This document shows positions 45,830 through 59,113 of a DNA stretch of 64,000 nucleotides, in pieces (the first letter of the stretch is position 1; each line of letters starts with the position of its first letter). Below the pieces are notes generated by a model. It searched no databases and was not told the origin of the DNA. It saw only the letters and a program-made list of their open reading frames with translations. Origin of the DNA: Gnetum montanum (taxonomy: Eukaryota > Streptophyta > Gnetopsida > Gnetales > Gnetaceae); the NCBI GenBank assembly GCA_015680685.1, contig MNCI01010141.1, positions 449,791-513,790 of the forward strand, read 5' to 3'. The position numbers and the translations under genes were made by a program.

Positions 45830-46840
45830 AAGAACGATTATTGAATTGACAAAATAGTTATGCTATTAAAATTGAATCCTAAATGGCAATCTTCTTTTAT
45901 ATATTGATAATGCTACCTTTAGCTCTACTACTACACATGGTATGCAAAATATGATGCATATTTTAGAAAATTATTGTTGCTCATTTGGTGGTCTTCAAAT
46001 AAATATGGATAAAACTAAATTGATGATCTAGAGTACAAGATGTACCAATGTACAAATAGTAATTTCTTTTAAATATATGGGTCACATTTATATGAGCAAT
46101 TACATGTGGGCAAAGTGCATCAAAGAAAGAATAACAAGAGGTTTCAAGGCTTAGTATGCTTTCAAAAGCAAGTGCAAGGATTTAGAACTATAGGCCTGGA
46201 AGGTCACAACATAGTTTTTTTTTAGAGTATATCTATCCTATTGTGTTGTATGGATGTGTTGTTTGGGGACTTGGACTCAATGCTAAATTTTAGAAAGATA
46301 TTGAAAGAGTGCAAAAATATTTTATTCTCGAAGAGTTAAAGGTGAAGATGTAAACAACTTACTTAATGTTATTATGTAAATGTGATTTATTACTTTTAGA
46401 AGGAGAAGCCTTGTGCTCATTCATTACATGCACTCAAAGCTTACATATCTCAAGGTAAGGGAAATCTTTTAAGGGCTTGTTTGGTGACATGAGCTTTGGG
46501 ATATTAAATTGGCAATTTTTAATTACTCCTATATAAAATTTATTTGGTTTTGGATGGCTCAATGAGGATATATGGTGGCATTCTTATTGAATGCACCAAA
46601 AACACTAAATTCTTTTGATTTCTGGGTTTTTTCTAAATTTCAGTTTCAAATATGTAATCTAGTACAATTCGTGAATTTTCAAATTTAACATCTATCCACA
46701 TTTAACAGTACAAGATTCCACCACCCAAACACCCCCTAAAGAAGTTCTTCAGAATTCACTAGACAACAAAGAGTATTTAAGGAGAATACAATGGTTGGAA
46801 AATGAAATATTTCTTGGAAGGAAGTGCATTATTATTTTAA
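45830..46840 (+). mobile_element. LINE reverse transcriptase fragment, interrupted by a MITE
   Basis: The plus strand reads YIDNATFSS (decayed YADD box near 45900), NYCCSFGGLQINMDKTKLMI, FKYMGHIYM and a long decayed thumb region to about 46470. After the MITE (46473-46736) it resumes with EVLQNSLDNKEYLRRIQWLE. This is the palm-to-thumb part of plant LINE ORF2. The 5' part and the 3' end are missing. Confidence 0.75.
46473..46736 (+). mobile_element. PIF/Harbinger-type (Tourist-like) MITE, copy 2
   Basis: 264 bp with ends GGGCTTGTTTGGTG and CCACCCAAACACCCCC and a TAA duplication (46470-46472, 46737-46739). Its reverse complement aligns with 18762-19014 (shared GATGTTAAATTTGAAAATTC near the middle). 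It has no coding capacity. It interrupts the LINE at 45830-46840. Confidence 0.82.
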
Positions 46841-47389
46841 GCATATTTACTAGTTAGTTAAGTAGATAGTTTTAACTCAATTGTAGCCTATTGTAAAAGG
46901 TTAAAAAAATTATTTATGGATGAATTGTAATAGCAACTATTATTTTATAAATTCTTTCAATAGTTAGTTAGAATAACAACTATGTTCATAACTTTATATG
47001 GTTGAGCACTAAAAATTATTCAATGCTTATCAACATTCATAGTAACAAATGACAAATGCTAGAATGTTAAAAATGGACAATAAATTGGTTAATACTTATG
47101 ACTCCAAAGAATTTAGGTTCCTCCACATGGATTTTTAAATAGTGGTTGCTCTAACTACATGAGTCAGTATGAGATGTTCTTAAATTTTAGACTTATGAAT
47201 CTTAGCTCGAATTAAAATTGGAGATCCAACATACATAAAACTTGATGGTAATAGTGATGTCAAATAATTTTTGAATCATAAAAAAATTTATTAATATGCA
47301 TGATATTTTTTTTTGTTTCATACTTATTAAATTTATTGTTGCCTCTTTGACAAATGGTTTCAAAAGGAATTAATGTTCTTTTTGATGAG
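46841..47389 (+). other. AT-rich DNA, no gene seen
   Basis: Simple AT-rich sequence between the LINE fragment and the solo LTR. No motif or open frame worth reporting. Confidence 0.6.
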
Positions 47390-47394
47390 GAGGG

Positions 47395-48234
47395 TGATGA
47401 GTGGCGAGGTATCCCTACACTCAACCATACAAATATGAGCATGTACGCATGATCCGGTCAAACTCCGCAGATGGACTAGTTGTGGTATCGAGATAGTTAC
47501 ACATTGATCACAGTTCACTGTCTTCCCACCTGGACTAGTATTTATTTTTTCACATATGGTTTAGTCTAGAGTGAGGTGTATGATATGATTTCTAACCCTA
47601 GGCTACTCCTAGAGACAAGGGAAAATAATCTTGATTAAACTAATAAGCAATAGGAAATGAAGTCTAAGCTAGCTTAAGTGCGAAGAGCATTTGTCCTTAA
47701 TCATTTGTACACATCTTGAACCTCATGTACTACTTCTAGGATTACCAAATGCACATTACTTGAGCACTCCTAGATACGCTACTAGGTTACCAAGTAGTTA
47801 CACTCCAATGTTTGTGATTAAATCATACTCATTCCACATTTAACAACAGGAATAGTAAATGATGGTAAAGAAATATTAACTAAGAAAACAATAAATAATA
47901 ACAACAATTAACAATAACAATTAACCAATTAAAAACTAAGTGAATGCTGCAATGATGAAGTAATCTCGATCTTTATTACCGATCATGTGCGTGTCCAAGT
48001 ACGTCACACTCGAATAAAGATTTCGTACAATTACAATCATCACACTGTGGGCATGCACTGGGGAAAGAACTAAAATGAATTAAAAACTAGCAAAAAGACT
48101 CTACTTTAACACTTTCCAACTCTCCTTTTTCTTGTGCGCCCGAATGTGTATTTATAGGCTTACACAGGAATCATGATATCGTGTACCCAATATCGAGGAT
48201 CTGATATCGGGGCCTAGCAAACCACAATTCATCA
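47395..48234 (-). repeat. Solo LTR, C-type subfamily (840 bp)
   Basis: Plus strand begins TGATGAGTGG and ends AATTCATCA, the inverse of a C-type LTR, with the ATATCG-type U3 motifs near 48175-48210. No internal sequence or partner LTR is nearby. Flanks GAGGG (47390-47394) and AAGGG (48235-48239) agree in 4 of 5 bases, as expected for an old duplication after LTR-LTR recombination. Confidence 0.88.
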
Positions 48235-48239
48235 AAGGG

Positions 48240-50108
48240 CTATACAATAAAAATGGAAAATGATTCAATTACATGCTAAAGAACCTTCCAAATTAGATTT
48301 ATACACTTATGGTCATTGGAGGTTTGAAAAATAAAGAAAAATCAAACGTGCTTTTCATGCCCCTATTACTAAAAAATGAATTACTTCTATGACATATGAT
48401 ACTTGGCCATACTTCATATTAAAACTTGATAAAAATAGATAAAGATCATAATATTATTGAAATTAAATGATCTTTGCTTTTAGAAAAAATATATAAAACA
48501 TATGTAAAAAAAAACAAAAACCTAGCCCTTATTCTTCCACAATGGAGAGGAAGAAACAACTATTAAAACATTTCCACATGATTTCTATTAGTCCAATGCA
48601 AGCCAACACCTTCAAAGACTCAAGATATTTCATCATTATTGTTGAATATTATTCAAGAGGCACATAGTCTCTTTTTTTTTTTTAATTACAAATATGAAGT
48701 ATACTTCACTTTTAAATTTTTCAAGATGAATGTTGAAAATCATTTTGGCCTTAAAATTAATGCTATTAAAAGTAATAGAAGAGGTGAAGTTCTGAATAAT
48801 GAATTTAATTATTTTAATCTTCTAATTTAGTATGTAAGAAAACATAAGAAAACAAATCTTTATGAGACTAATTCAATTAATTCCAATTAATTATATCATA
48901 TGCTTTAATAACATGCAGCTTAAATGCAACAAATAGTTTTTATCAATAGTTGATTAAAGAAACTCCGAAATGAAAATGATTTGATCCAAAATATATTTGT
49001 TACAAAGGAAATATACTTGTTTAGCAGTAATGATGCTATCTAGGAATAGAGATAGAAATTGATAGAGACAATAGCAAATATATTTAACATGCAAAAATTA
49101 CTAATACATTTTACAATCTAAGAGGATGATAGGTTGCTTTAATATTTTCTTTAATAAAATGCATTTTATTAAAAGAAACTTTTTACTTTTAAATATATTT
49201 TACAACCAATTACACAACAAAGTCCATTTATCAGCATTGTTATCCTAGTAACTATGAATCTATGTATACTAAATAGCATTCTAGAGCTTTAACATCAAGA
49301 TTCAAATTATTTATGAATAAGGTTGTATTTAATGAATTGCCCACTCTTTAAAGTTACAATCTTGAGGCATTATTAACAATAATAAATGTCCTAAATGTAG
49401 GGTTTTGGAGGATATTAATCTTGAGGATGAGTTTTCAGTAGCAACAAAGTCAATTTACTATTATGGTTATAAAAATCTATCTTGGTCGTTAATTTTGGTA
49501 ACTTAATTTTTTTAATATAATCTAAATTATGGGGGTTAAAAAAATCTAAATTACAACCTGGTTAAAATAGAACTAGGATTTAATATTGGATGTTCAAAAG
49601 GCCACTTTCATTTCATTCTTAGGCTCATTGGAGAAACCTTTAGATCCTTTCTAAATCCATACCTTGGTATTTTCCTTTTCTTAGCACATTTATGAATTTT
49701 TACTTGACTTGCACTCTCACTACCTTGCATCAACACCTGTTAGATTTAAACAAGATACATCTCTCATCTACAAGCTAAATTCTCCTTGCCAGATTGGTCT
49801 TGCAAGCCACTTCCTTGTATGCTACAACTATGATCTCTTTCTTAAAAAAAATTTTTAATATATTAATAGTATTTTTTGTAACTTCATCTATTATGGATCT
49901 TATATAAAAGAAAAGATATATCTTACTACTTGGGAGTGGACAGATAAACCTAGAGAGCTCTTTCGCTTTATCAAATTTTTTATCATCACCTCTACAACCT
50001 TTCTCTTTGATGGCTAACTTAGAATAATGGATCATCAACTTGGAAGCACATTTCGTTAGAAAAATATTGATCTTCTTGGAACTTGAATGTTAGAAGCCTT
50101 TTCTAATT
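48240..50108 (+). other. AT-rich DNA, no gene seen
   Basis: Only short frames occur, such as 50038-49775 on the minus strand (87 codons, no domain recognised). Composition is AT-rich throughout. Confidence 0.55.
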
Positions 50109-50113
50109 TTTAC

Positions 50114-50391
50114 TAATGAGTCATGTTAAGTTGGCTGCGTCGACAAGGCCTTGTTGACGTGGCCTCATAAATGAGGCCTAGTCGACGCATCTTACCATGC
50201 ATTGATGAGGCCTCGTTGATGCAGTGTTGAAAATCAGCTATAAATGCATGTGTACAACTACATTTATGGCAAGTAGAGATTGTAGTTGCAATGGAGCTCT
50301 TGCATTTTTTCCATTTAAAAGTTAAATTTTTTTCCCCGAGTGCCCGCAGCAGGGGTCATTGAGTTTACAAATCTTTATTCGAGCATTGTTG
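50114..50391 (+). repeat. Truncated 5' LTR of element D
   Basis: Matches 53654 to about 53945 of the 3' LTR, including U3 motifs (GTCGACAAGGCC, GATGAGGCCTCG) and the CATTGAG-GTACAAATCTTTATTC stretch. It breaks off after GCATTGTTGG, where integrase sequence begins. Confidence 0.88.
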
Positions 50392-50392
50392 G

Positions 50393-51226
50393 TCAACATC
50401 ATCCATATCCAATGGAAAGGCATATATTATAGTAGTAGTTGACTACTACACAAAATGGGTAGAAGTAGAAGCCGTTACTAATTGTACATCATCCATTACT
50501 ACCAAATTTATACAACAAAATATTGTGAATAGGTTTGGGGTGCCACGTCCACTAATTTTTGATAATGGAACTCATTTCATATGTGCCACCTTTAGAAAGT
50601 TAATGCAATGCTTGGGGGTAGAACATAAATTAACAACACCTTCCCACCCCCAAGCCAATGGTCAAGCAGAGGTAACCAATAGAGAGATCACAAAAATGCT
50701 AATGCGAACCATTAGCAAATATAGGAAGAATTGGAGTACAAAGCTTAATGATGTTCTTTGGGCTTATCGTTCAACTTGGAAACTTCCTATTGGCTATTCT
50801 CCCTATGAGTTAGTGTACGGAAAACTTTCAACGTTCTCGATTCAATCCAAGCTCCGTACACTCTCAACAGCCTATGAAGTAAATCTTAACCTAAGTCTAG
50901 CACAGAGAGAAATATTAATCAACCTAAATGTGTTAGAAAAAAATTGATTAGTGGCCCTATCCTTGAATGAGGTGAACAAGGCATTCAGCAAGCAATGTCA
51001 TGACCTTAGAATCAAGAGAGTAAAACTTCAACCAGGAGATAAGGTTCTTTAGTGGAACCCTACACATGTACCCCAAAAAATAAAATTTCAAACATTGTGG
51101 GAGGGACCTTATATAATTGATCAAAGCTTTCCCTCTAGGGCCATGTTGATCTACAACCTTGAATGCTCGAATAAAAGGCAGTTGGTCAACATCCAACAAG
51201 TTAAGCCTTTTTTGGAACCAAAATAG
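50393..51226 (+). pseudogene. Element D integrase core and GPY/F module
   Basis: The frame from 50393 to the stop at 51224-51226 is interrupted only by a stop near 50945 and one in the GPY/F part. It reads AYIIVVVDYYTKWVEVEAV, FDNGTHFICATFRKLM (second catalytic Asp kept), ANGQAEVTNREI (catalytic Glu kept) and LWAYRSTWKLPIGYSPYELV. The GPY/F module LWEGPYIIDQSFPSRAM lies near 51097-51147. The zinc region and first catalytic Asp are lost with the upstream deletion. It is the best-preserved integrase here. Confidence 0.9.
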
Positions 51227-51269
51227 GCCAGTGCAACTACCGCCTTAACCAATGGATAACCACGTTCTC

Positions 51270-53430
51270 TACTCGAGCATGCACTGCTCTAAGCAAGAAA
51301 TTTTTCATCAACCTTCCATAATTGATCTACTTAGAGATCAAGAAGTGCTTCAAGGAGAATGAACATGGAAGGAAGACCTTGCTCTTTCCATGCCTCATCT
51401 AAAAACTTTGCAAAAGGGCAAGCATCATTTGCTACTTTAATTATACCCTTAGGCATGTTCCCTTGGTCTCATGGTCAAAAATCATGAAAGACAAAACACC
51501 AATAATAACCTAAGAAGAGGAGCAGTCACCACTACCACCCACTCAAGAGACAACACCAAAGGCCTACGTAGTCATTGAGTGTCTGCACAAAATATAAAAA
51601 TAGCTCTTGAGTGAATAAGAGCAACAAGCAAGAACGAGTGGGGCAAATCCATCTTTGTATTGGCTAGTGATGAGTCACCTTAATGAGGTGGCCTGGACAG
51701 TTAGCCAGATGGAGAGGGATGGTCCAATTTTCTCTGCCCAAGGAACATAGCTATCTACGAGGTCAGATCCCAACACTTGAGAGGTAATGGTGTCATTATT
51801 GCAACATCATTTATTCCTAGAAATCTGTAGGAATGTTATCACTTTCTCAGTGTGGTTGGAGGAAGGTGAAGGGGCAACTGTCTTGATAATGAAGCACCAA
51901 GGGTAGGAGATAGCGGCTAAAGTGGTGGTTGACCATGTAGCAGAAGTATTGAATGCACCTATGGCATCTATACCAAATGTATCTACACTTAAAGATGTGT
52001 AGACATCCATAGGCACAGTCAGTGGGAAGTTAGACGTAGCCTAGCATGAGAAGTTGCTGGAATGATTGGTGGGACCTAGGCAACCAACTCTGGACATCTT
52101 TGATCTTCCAGAGAACATCATTGCAACCCAATCAGAGCTACTGAATGCAAGGGGAAAATGCATTATCCTAGAGGGGCAACTTGAAATGGCCCAAGAAAGA
52201 AACCAATGCTTGGCCATGAAGGTTGCCAAACTTTGTGCCCGACTTGTGGATCCTGCAATCATTAACCCAGCAATAACAAGAGATGAAGCTTTCAAATAGC
52301 TTCAAGAATGATTCTAGAAAGTTGAGGAGGAGGCAATTACAACCACCTTCAACTAGTCCATAGCTAAAGTAGAAATGCACTCAATTCAGAAGGACTTGGA
52401 ACAAATGTGCCAAGAGAATAAAACTTTGATTGCATAGAATCATCGCTTGTGAAATGTTGATGCCCAAAAGGATCAAATGTAAGAATTTTTTCATCAACAG
52501 TAGGAGTAGCTTGTTAGGGTAAACACTGAACTGAGGAGATTGGCCACAAAAAATCATAATCTATCAATGGAGGAAGTGCGTGCATTGCGCCAAAAGTCTA
52601 CCATCGAAATTGTCACTTGGAAGAATGAGGCCCTCAAATTTGAGAAAGTGAGAAATTACTACAAGGACCAGGTTGGCCTATAGAAGGAAGTGAATGAAAA
52701 AAAAATCCAAATGATGAAGGCAAAGATGAATGAAGCCCTGTAGAAACTCTAGTAAGGAAGAGAAATGTGGCAACCCATTGTTAATGGAATCGACGCCTAC
52801 AACAAAGTAGAGATTCGCTTGAAGGAGTTGCAAATAGAGGAAATGATGGAGTATATGAAGTTGGCCAATCTCCATTATGCAAATTTGGCAATGCTGACTA
52901 TCAGACAGCTATGGTCAAAGTTAGAACAAAAACTGGCTAGCTCATATTTGTTATATGAGCCAAAGTTGAAGCATCACAAAGACGCCAAATAGAAGCTTGG
53001 GACTACAAGCACTAAACTCGAAGTTCTCAGGGCATGATTCAAATACTAATGATCAATTGCTAAGAACCTAGCCAAATGGATGAATGAGTACTAAGAGTTG
53101 AAAGACACAGTCAGTGTATTCAACATTGAATGCAAACAGCTCACTACTTGGTTTGTCAATGCAAAGGAGTTGTTTCTAGCAATCCCTTGTCCTTAGGATG
53201 TGCTCATGCCAACCCACATCGATGAAGTTGCATGAATGGTGTATGATCCTAGGAGTAAGGAGGAAAAAATGAAAGCATTGCTGGATGCTTTTTGCTTCTT
53301 TCCTAAAGTTGTTGCAATAGCAGGACAACTGTAGCCACCTCAACCACCACATGTGCATGAAGCTGATGAAGGTCCCTCAGAGCCTTAGGAACAACCACTA
53401 CATGGGACCATCTAACTATCTCCAACAACT
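51270..53430 (+). pseudogene. Element D extra ORF, N-terminal part deleted
   Basis: Begins in the middle of the globular domain (FSTRACTALSKK, near 51273) and continues with TLLFPCLI-KLCKRA near 51390. It then runs through a coiled coil (52080-53040: LNARGKCIILEGQLEMAQER, YMKLANLHYANLAML) to a Pro/Gln-rich end near 53400. Closely related to B (23345-24559 and 32609-34254). Stops are scattered. Confidence 0.85.
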
Positions 53431-53653
53431 TCCCACCATCAAGAAACATGCTATTTGATTTTGAAGAGTTAAGTCATGGTGTTCAATTTTGTGTCTTGAA
53501 CACCTTCATTTTCTGTAATGTGTTGATTCGTACACTCCATTTTTTGTCAAGTCAGTTAGTTGTTTTGTTTGAAGAAAAGTCAGACAATAATCCCATACCT
53601 TCCCAATTTTGTAAAAGAACTCAAGAACAAGTTTTCATTCATTCATGGGGGTA

Positions 53654-54589
53654 TGGTGAGTTGTGTTAAGTTGGCTACATTGATGAGGCCTTGTTGATGC
53701 AGCCTTGTCAATTGGGCCTTGTCAACGAGGCCTAGTCGATGCATCTTACTATGCGTCGATGAGGCCCCATCGACGCAGTGTGGAAAATTAGCTATAGATA
53801 TGCACATATAGCCACCTTTATGGCAAGTAGAGATTGTAGTTGCAGTGAAGCTCTTGCATAACTTTCATTTGAAAGTTAGAATTTTTTCCTTGAGTGCCTA
53901 TAGTAGGAGTCATTGAGTGTACAAATCTTTATTCAAGCATTGTTGTACTTGAGCACAATAGTGTGTGCGACAATAAAGATAAGCTTTCTGATAAACCTTG
54001 CAGCACTTTGGATAGATTAGCTATTTTAATTTTTCATTTAATGTTTTTAATTAATTATTAAATGTTTTTCATTAGTTATTAAATATTTTCTAGTTATTAC
54101 ATTAATGAAGCAATTAAGCTAGATAGATTACACACATAAGTATGACTACTTCAAGCGTAACACGTATTCGCTTGGTAATCCCAGTAGTGTTATCGCTTGG
54201 TACACCCAATAGCCTAGCGCTTGGTCGCCCAACAGTGGATACAGGGGTTCAAGATGTGTACGGAAAGTGGGATTGGATGCTTATGTTAGGATTAGTTAAA
54301 TGCTAGTTAATTAGTTAATTTAGATTAGTTAATCAAATTCCTTTTATCTACATTTGAGCACCAACTTATAAAACAAAAAATGATAAAAATTGGATGCCTC
54401 AATTACACTTAACCATACCAACGAACATCACAAGTGTAATTGGATAGAAAATGATTAATCTTAAGGTAAGATTCACTTCCTAAAGGACTAGTGCACTAGA
54501 AATAATAAAGTCTGCAGAATTTGACTGAGTCACGTGTGAACACTTCGTGATTCGTATGGTTGGGCATAGGGGTACCTTGTCGCTCATCA
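53654..54589 (+). repeat. 3' LTR of element D (936 bp)
   Basis: Preceded by the PPT TCATGGGGGTA and followed by TTTAC. Same length as the B 5' LTR. U3 holds repeated GAGGCC with TCGACG/TTGATG motifs near 53690-53780; AATAAAG lies near 53972. Confidence 0.94.
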
Positions 54590-54594
54590 TTTAC

Positions 54595-57060
54595 TAGCTT
54601 TGAGAACTTATCTAATAGATTTTCCCCAAGCTCATATGGCATTTTTCCCATTATGCTATATCCTTTGCTAGTTGCAGATGGATTGCAAATATGCATAATT
54701 TTACTGTAGCTATTTGGCCTCAAGCCTACTCATGGATCACTAACATTTAGGGCTTCAACGTTAAAGATCTATATGTTGTTGTCACTACATTTTCCATGAC
54801 ATAACCTATACTTCTTGAACTTATAACCTTTCTCTAAACTTAACATCTCATCCACTCATGGTGTACCTAAAGACCCATGCAACCACCCATCCTCACCCAT
54901 GTACCACCTCTTCCTATCATCTTTGTTGTTGAGATATCATAATTCAACATCCTCAAATTATATGTCATTCACTACCTCACCTTTCCATCATCCCCTTCCA
55001 TCCTTGTAAATGTCTAAAAAATCCTAATGATTCCAAGTAGGTGTTTTCTTGACTCTTGCTTCAAGATGATATGCTAAGAAGCCAATGTTACATCTCTTTC
55101 ATGAATGTCTATACACTACCACTACGCGTGATTGTTTTGTAGATCTTCACCATCTTAAGGTTGATTTTGTTAGCCCTTCAATCTATATCTCTTCATTTTG
55201 CACAAACCCTTACTAGTCAAGTGTCATCGTGATATTCAATTTTATCTACCAAGAGCTTACTAACTATGTTAATATTCATAACTCTCTTACATAATAAACT
55301 TTCTAACCCAAAGGCTAGAAAATTTTCTTCTTGTTATTCATGCTACTATTCCTCAATCTTACTTCAACCATAATTAGGATCTGAAATAACACATCATTTA
55401 TCATTGAAGAAAAGATCATTATAGTTTTAGAGGCTACCATTGTTGGCATCATCAAGTATCCTATTACAAGGGACCATATTCATAAAAGCATGTTGGTGGA
55501 TTAGGAGGTAGCAGAGGGTTTCTTTATGGGGAACAATAACCTACAATGCATAAAGGAAAATATGAGGTGCTAATCTTATGAAGCTATGGTAATTAGTCAC
55601 AAGAGTAGTATGCAAATACATCCTATGTCAACCTATTGATTGGTTCACTAGTAACCAAATTAAGGTCCTCTATAATCTCAAGGGGGCATTCACTTAACAT
55701 ATTGACCTTCTTGCTTAATGCTATTAATCACTTATTTTGCCTCACTCTTTCAAATGACATGTGTATTTGTGAGCATGAGGGCATTCTTGAGGTCCTAGCT
55801 CATACATAATACATCATGAATGTTGACAAGCATGCTAATTGCCTCTACCACACTAGCATGCTTAAGCATTGATGAGTGAAAAATATAGCCACTTCCTCTA
55901 GCTTAGTCAAACATTGATATACTCGATCCATAATAGCTTCAAACTAGATTATCGATGTGCACTTCAACTAAACACTCTTCTTTGCACCGACTTTCTTCCT
56001 TAGTCTAGCCTTTTTTGCCTAATCCTTAAGGGAGGGTGATCCACTTTCATAGCTACATCCTCCTACACTCCCTTACATGACTTGAGCCATACTTAGTCTA
56101 GGCACCATCCTTTTATGAGAAGCTAGTTTAGTTCCTTTCCTTGCAGGCATAGGGCTTCCTCTACTTCACATGTGTTCATTGGCATCCCTGATTATGGGGA
56201 TGATATTCCCCACCTTAACCCATTTGCCCTTGAGCCCATTACTATCCCTACGTCCTCCTATATTCCTACTAGTTATGATTTGTTTGTGGCCTCAATTGCT
56301 CATTTGAGCTTCATCCCATTGCCCCCTTCTTCTTTACCAATACTCTTTCCTAGCAACCTATTCATAAATAGATCTTGAAATCCACTCCAATGCCCCTTTG
56401 GCTCTCTTATCGGGGCCACCAAGCCCTTCCTAGCTAGATAATGTGCATCCCATTCCATCCATGATGAAGTTCATGTTGCCAAACACTAGAGGAAGGAGCT
56501 TGCTATTATGAAGTTCTAGATTTTTGATGGTTTCATGGGCCCTTTCAAATCTCATAGACTGACTATGCCTACATATGGGCTAGCACTATGATGTTCCAAG
56601 GAGACTAGTTGGAATTACCTTTCACCTGCAAGACTTAGCTACCTACCACCACTACTAGAAGCTTTAGCTCATCAACCTTTGTGATAGCATCTGCTTGAAC
56701 CCAGTGGCATTCTTTTGGTGCACATCACTACCAAATAACTCCTTATTCGGCCATGATAATTGATGCCTTGTCATTTGCTCCTTGCTCACTGTATGTCATG
56801 ATGTGTACCTGCACTGCTTTGCCACCCAGTGCTCACATACAAAATGCTTTGCCACGCTTGCTTTGAGTTTTTCTAAATAAAAAATATCCTATGCATAAAA
56901 ATATTGGAAATTGGAAATGTTTAATTACATACTTGTAAGACCACAAAGGATCTATAGGATAAAATTTTTTTTATTACAAGGCTTTAATATGATCAAGATG
57001 GGTCTTGAATACCTTATAAAGAAAATGACAAAAAATTGACATCTCCAGCTTAAACAAATG
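54595..57060 (+). other. C/T-rich, decayed DNA without a recognisable gene
   Basis: This 2.5 kb has a different texture from the AT-rich flanks (many CCTAC/CATC runs and short Pro/Ser-rich frames, e.g. 56172-56378). It may be a worn-out transposon, but I could not identify a domain, LTR or TIR. Confidence 0.45.
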
Positions 57061-57063
57061 TTG

Positions 57064-58450
57064 TTAAGTTGTTGCTTGAATACTATATTTTAGTCTAAAA
57101 GCATTAAAGAAAGGATAATTTAGAAAGATATGCTCTTGATCTTCCACTACTACATGAATACAAAATCTATAGATGTGTTGCTTGCTTGGAAGATTAATCC
57201 ATCTTATTGTTTCAATCAATAGATAGAGAGATCCCACATGAGCATGTGTGATTGTCATTTTACTTTGTCTAGAAATAGTAATAGATAAATAAGTAGGTAT
57301 TTTTGTTAAGGATTCTCTTTGCATTTGCTACAAATGAATTGTTTTTTTCCACATGGTTGTTCCCACATGTGCTTCAATGCCTTCTGTTTGATCCTTATTT
57401 CCGGATCTTTAAAGCTCAAAGTTAAATCTTGACTTTTGATATTCTATTTTGAACTCATTTTTTTCCATCATTAAACCATGCTTTTCCTGAGTGGCCTGAA
57501 GTTTTATTAATGAAATATCATATGGACTTCGCGCTTTCGTGTGAAGTTCTTACAACAAAAATCGTTTTTGAACATATTCCAAATGTTTCCATTGCACTAC
57601 AAGTAAATTGGATCCCCAAGTTGCACAACTATATAATATTATTGGATGAAGAAGTTGATTATACATTTGGTTGTGCACATCCCATGCTCAAATTTGTTCT
57701 TGTGCACATTTACTACAAATTGAATATAAAGGATGTATACTGTTTCAAACCCTTTGAGCAATACGATCTTGCCAAAAATATCTATTTGAATCTAAGGTGC
57801 CCAAATACTTATATGAGGAGATAATTTTAATTTTCGTTGACCTAATATTAAAATCATCTGCAAAAGATCTTGTATCACATACCATCATTTTGGTTTTGCT
57901 AGCATTGGCTTTCATCTTTGAGACAGTACAAAAATCATGTAAAATTTGAAGCATAAACTTGATTTGAACTTCAATTTTTGCTATAAGAATTACATCATCA
58001 GCAAACATTAAAATATTCATAGGAAAATTTCTAACTTTAATAAAATCCAATGCAATAGAGGATATCCATTATTCTAATTTGTTAATGAAGATATCAAATA
58101 AAGCCGATATTCTTGTTTCAGCCCAATATTACTATTTAGAATTAATTTTTCCTATGTTATTATTCAAAAAAGTAACTTGTACTAAATTATCCAACTTCTT
58201 AATCGCAGATAGAAGTTCTCTAGGAATATTAATATCCTACAACTGCCTCTACAATTTATTCAATTAACAAAGTTGTAAGCTTTGGAAAAATCCACAACAT
58301 AGAGATTAACCTTATTAGATAGTCCTTTACCCTAGTCCATACAATACCTTAATGTAATCAAATGATATACTAGAGAACCATATTGTTTGAAACCTGCTTG
58401 TGAACTTGCCTAAATATTGTTTAATTCTATCCAACTATTCAACCTTTTTT
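57064..58450 (-). mobile_element. LINE (non-LTR) reverse transcriptase, 5'-truncated
   Basis: Minus strand, in order: KVLYGLG near 58350, RELLSAIKKLDNLVQVTFLN near 58200, a decayed GLKQ-type motif and FDIFINKLE near 58090, NILMFADDVILIA (catalytic ADD) near 58015, then KMKANASKTKMMVCD and SSYKYLGTL. The C-terminal domain at 57324-57064 has LLIETIRWINLPSKQ and EDQEHIFLNYPFFNAFRLKY. The AP endonuclease is not present, as usual for 5'-truncated LINEs. Frameshifts and stops separate the parts. Confidence 0.87.
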
Positions 58451-59113
58451 CAAGGATATTGCCTGATAATTTTGTTTAAAAATAAAACTTAGATAGGAAA
58501 TTAAATTTTAAAGTTACCTCAAAATATTGAAATTAAAATATTAAAATTAAATTTTAACATTACCGAAAAATATTGAAATCAAGTTTTAAAGTAAAACAAT
58601 AAAAAAATCTGTACTAAAGTTACATTATGCCTTTTTTGAAGCTGAGACACTGATACATTTAATGATGAGAAATGCAAAACATGATTCTTAGGGGAATCTC
58701 CGTTAGCAAAAGTTTGAAAGGAATCGCGATTTCCGATGAAAAATTACTCAATGCTGGTTTGAAACAAATCTTATCATCGCAGTACTGATTTTTGATACAA
58801 CTGGAGGTAAGTTGCAGTAAAGCCGTATCCAGTGCATGTGCAGCCCGACGCAGAGGGTTATCCATTTGAGCTATGATAACAATTTCACTGTTGGGATCCG
58901 CTGCAACTTTGAAGGCAATGATATATTCATTCGTTGGAAACTTTTGGCAAAATTTCTTAATAGATGTATATCGAACTGCACCGATTAATGAAATGGACAC
59001 AAAACAAATGGACACAAAACTCATGGACAGGAGAACCCTGTAACAGGATCATTGTACAATTGCACTTAGCTGCTCTGCAACATCAGGTTTGTCAAGTAAG
59101 GTACACTATGTGA
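58451..59113 (+). promoter_or_regulatory. Upstream region of the HIBADH-like gene
   Basis: Contains the presumed promoter and 5' leader of the gene starting at 59114. I see no clear TATA box in the last 100 bp. A 121-codon open frame lies on the opposite strand (59024-58659) with no domain I recognise. Confidence 0.4.

Larger units (their letters stand above)
50114..54589 (+). mobile_element. Element D: internally deleted relative of B
   Basis: Starts TAATGAGTCATG (LTR start, TG changed to TA) and ends GCTCATCA. Perfect TTTAC duplicates lie at 50109-50113 and 54590-54594. The first 278 bp are an LTR 5' part fused directly to integrase, so the remainder of the 5' LTR, PBS, gag, PR, RT and RNase H are lost. 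A second deletion fuses the integrase end to the middle of the extra ORF. The intact target duplication shows that the losses followed insertion or were carried by an already deleted transcript. Confidence 0.93.

Noticed and set aside
49775-50038. 87-codon minus-strand frame before element D
   Set aside because: No recognisable domain, low-complexity Lys/Ile content, in AT-rich sequence.
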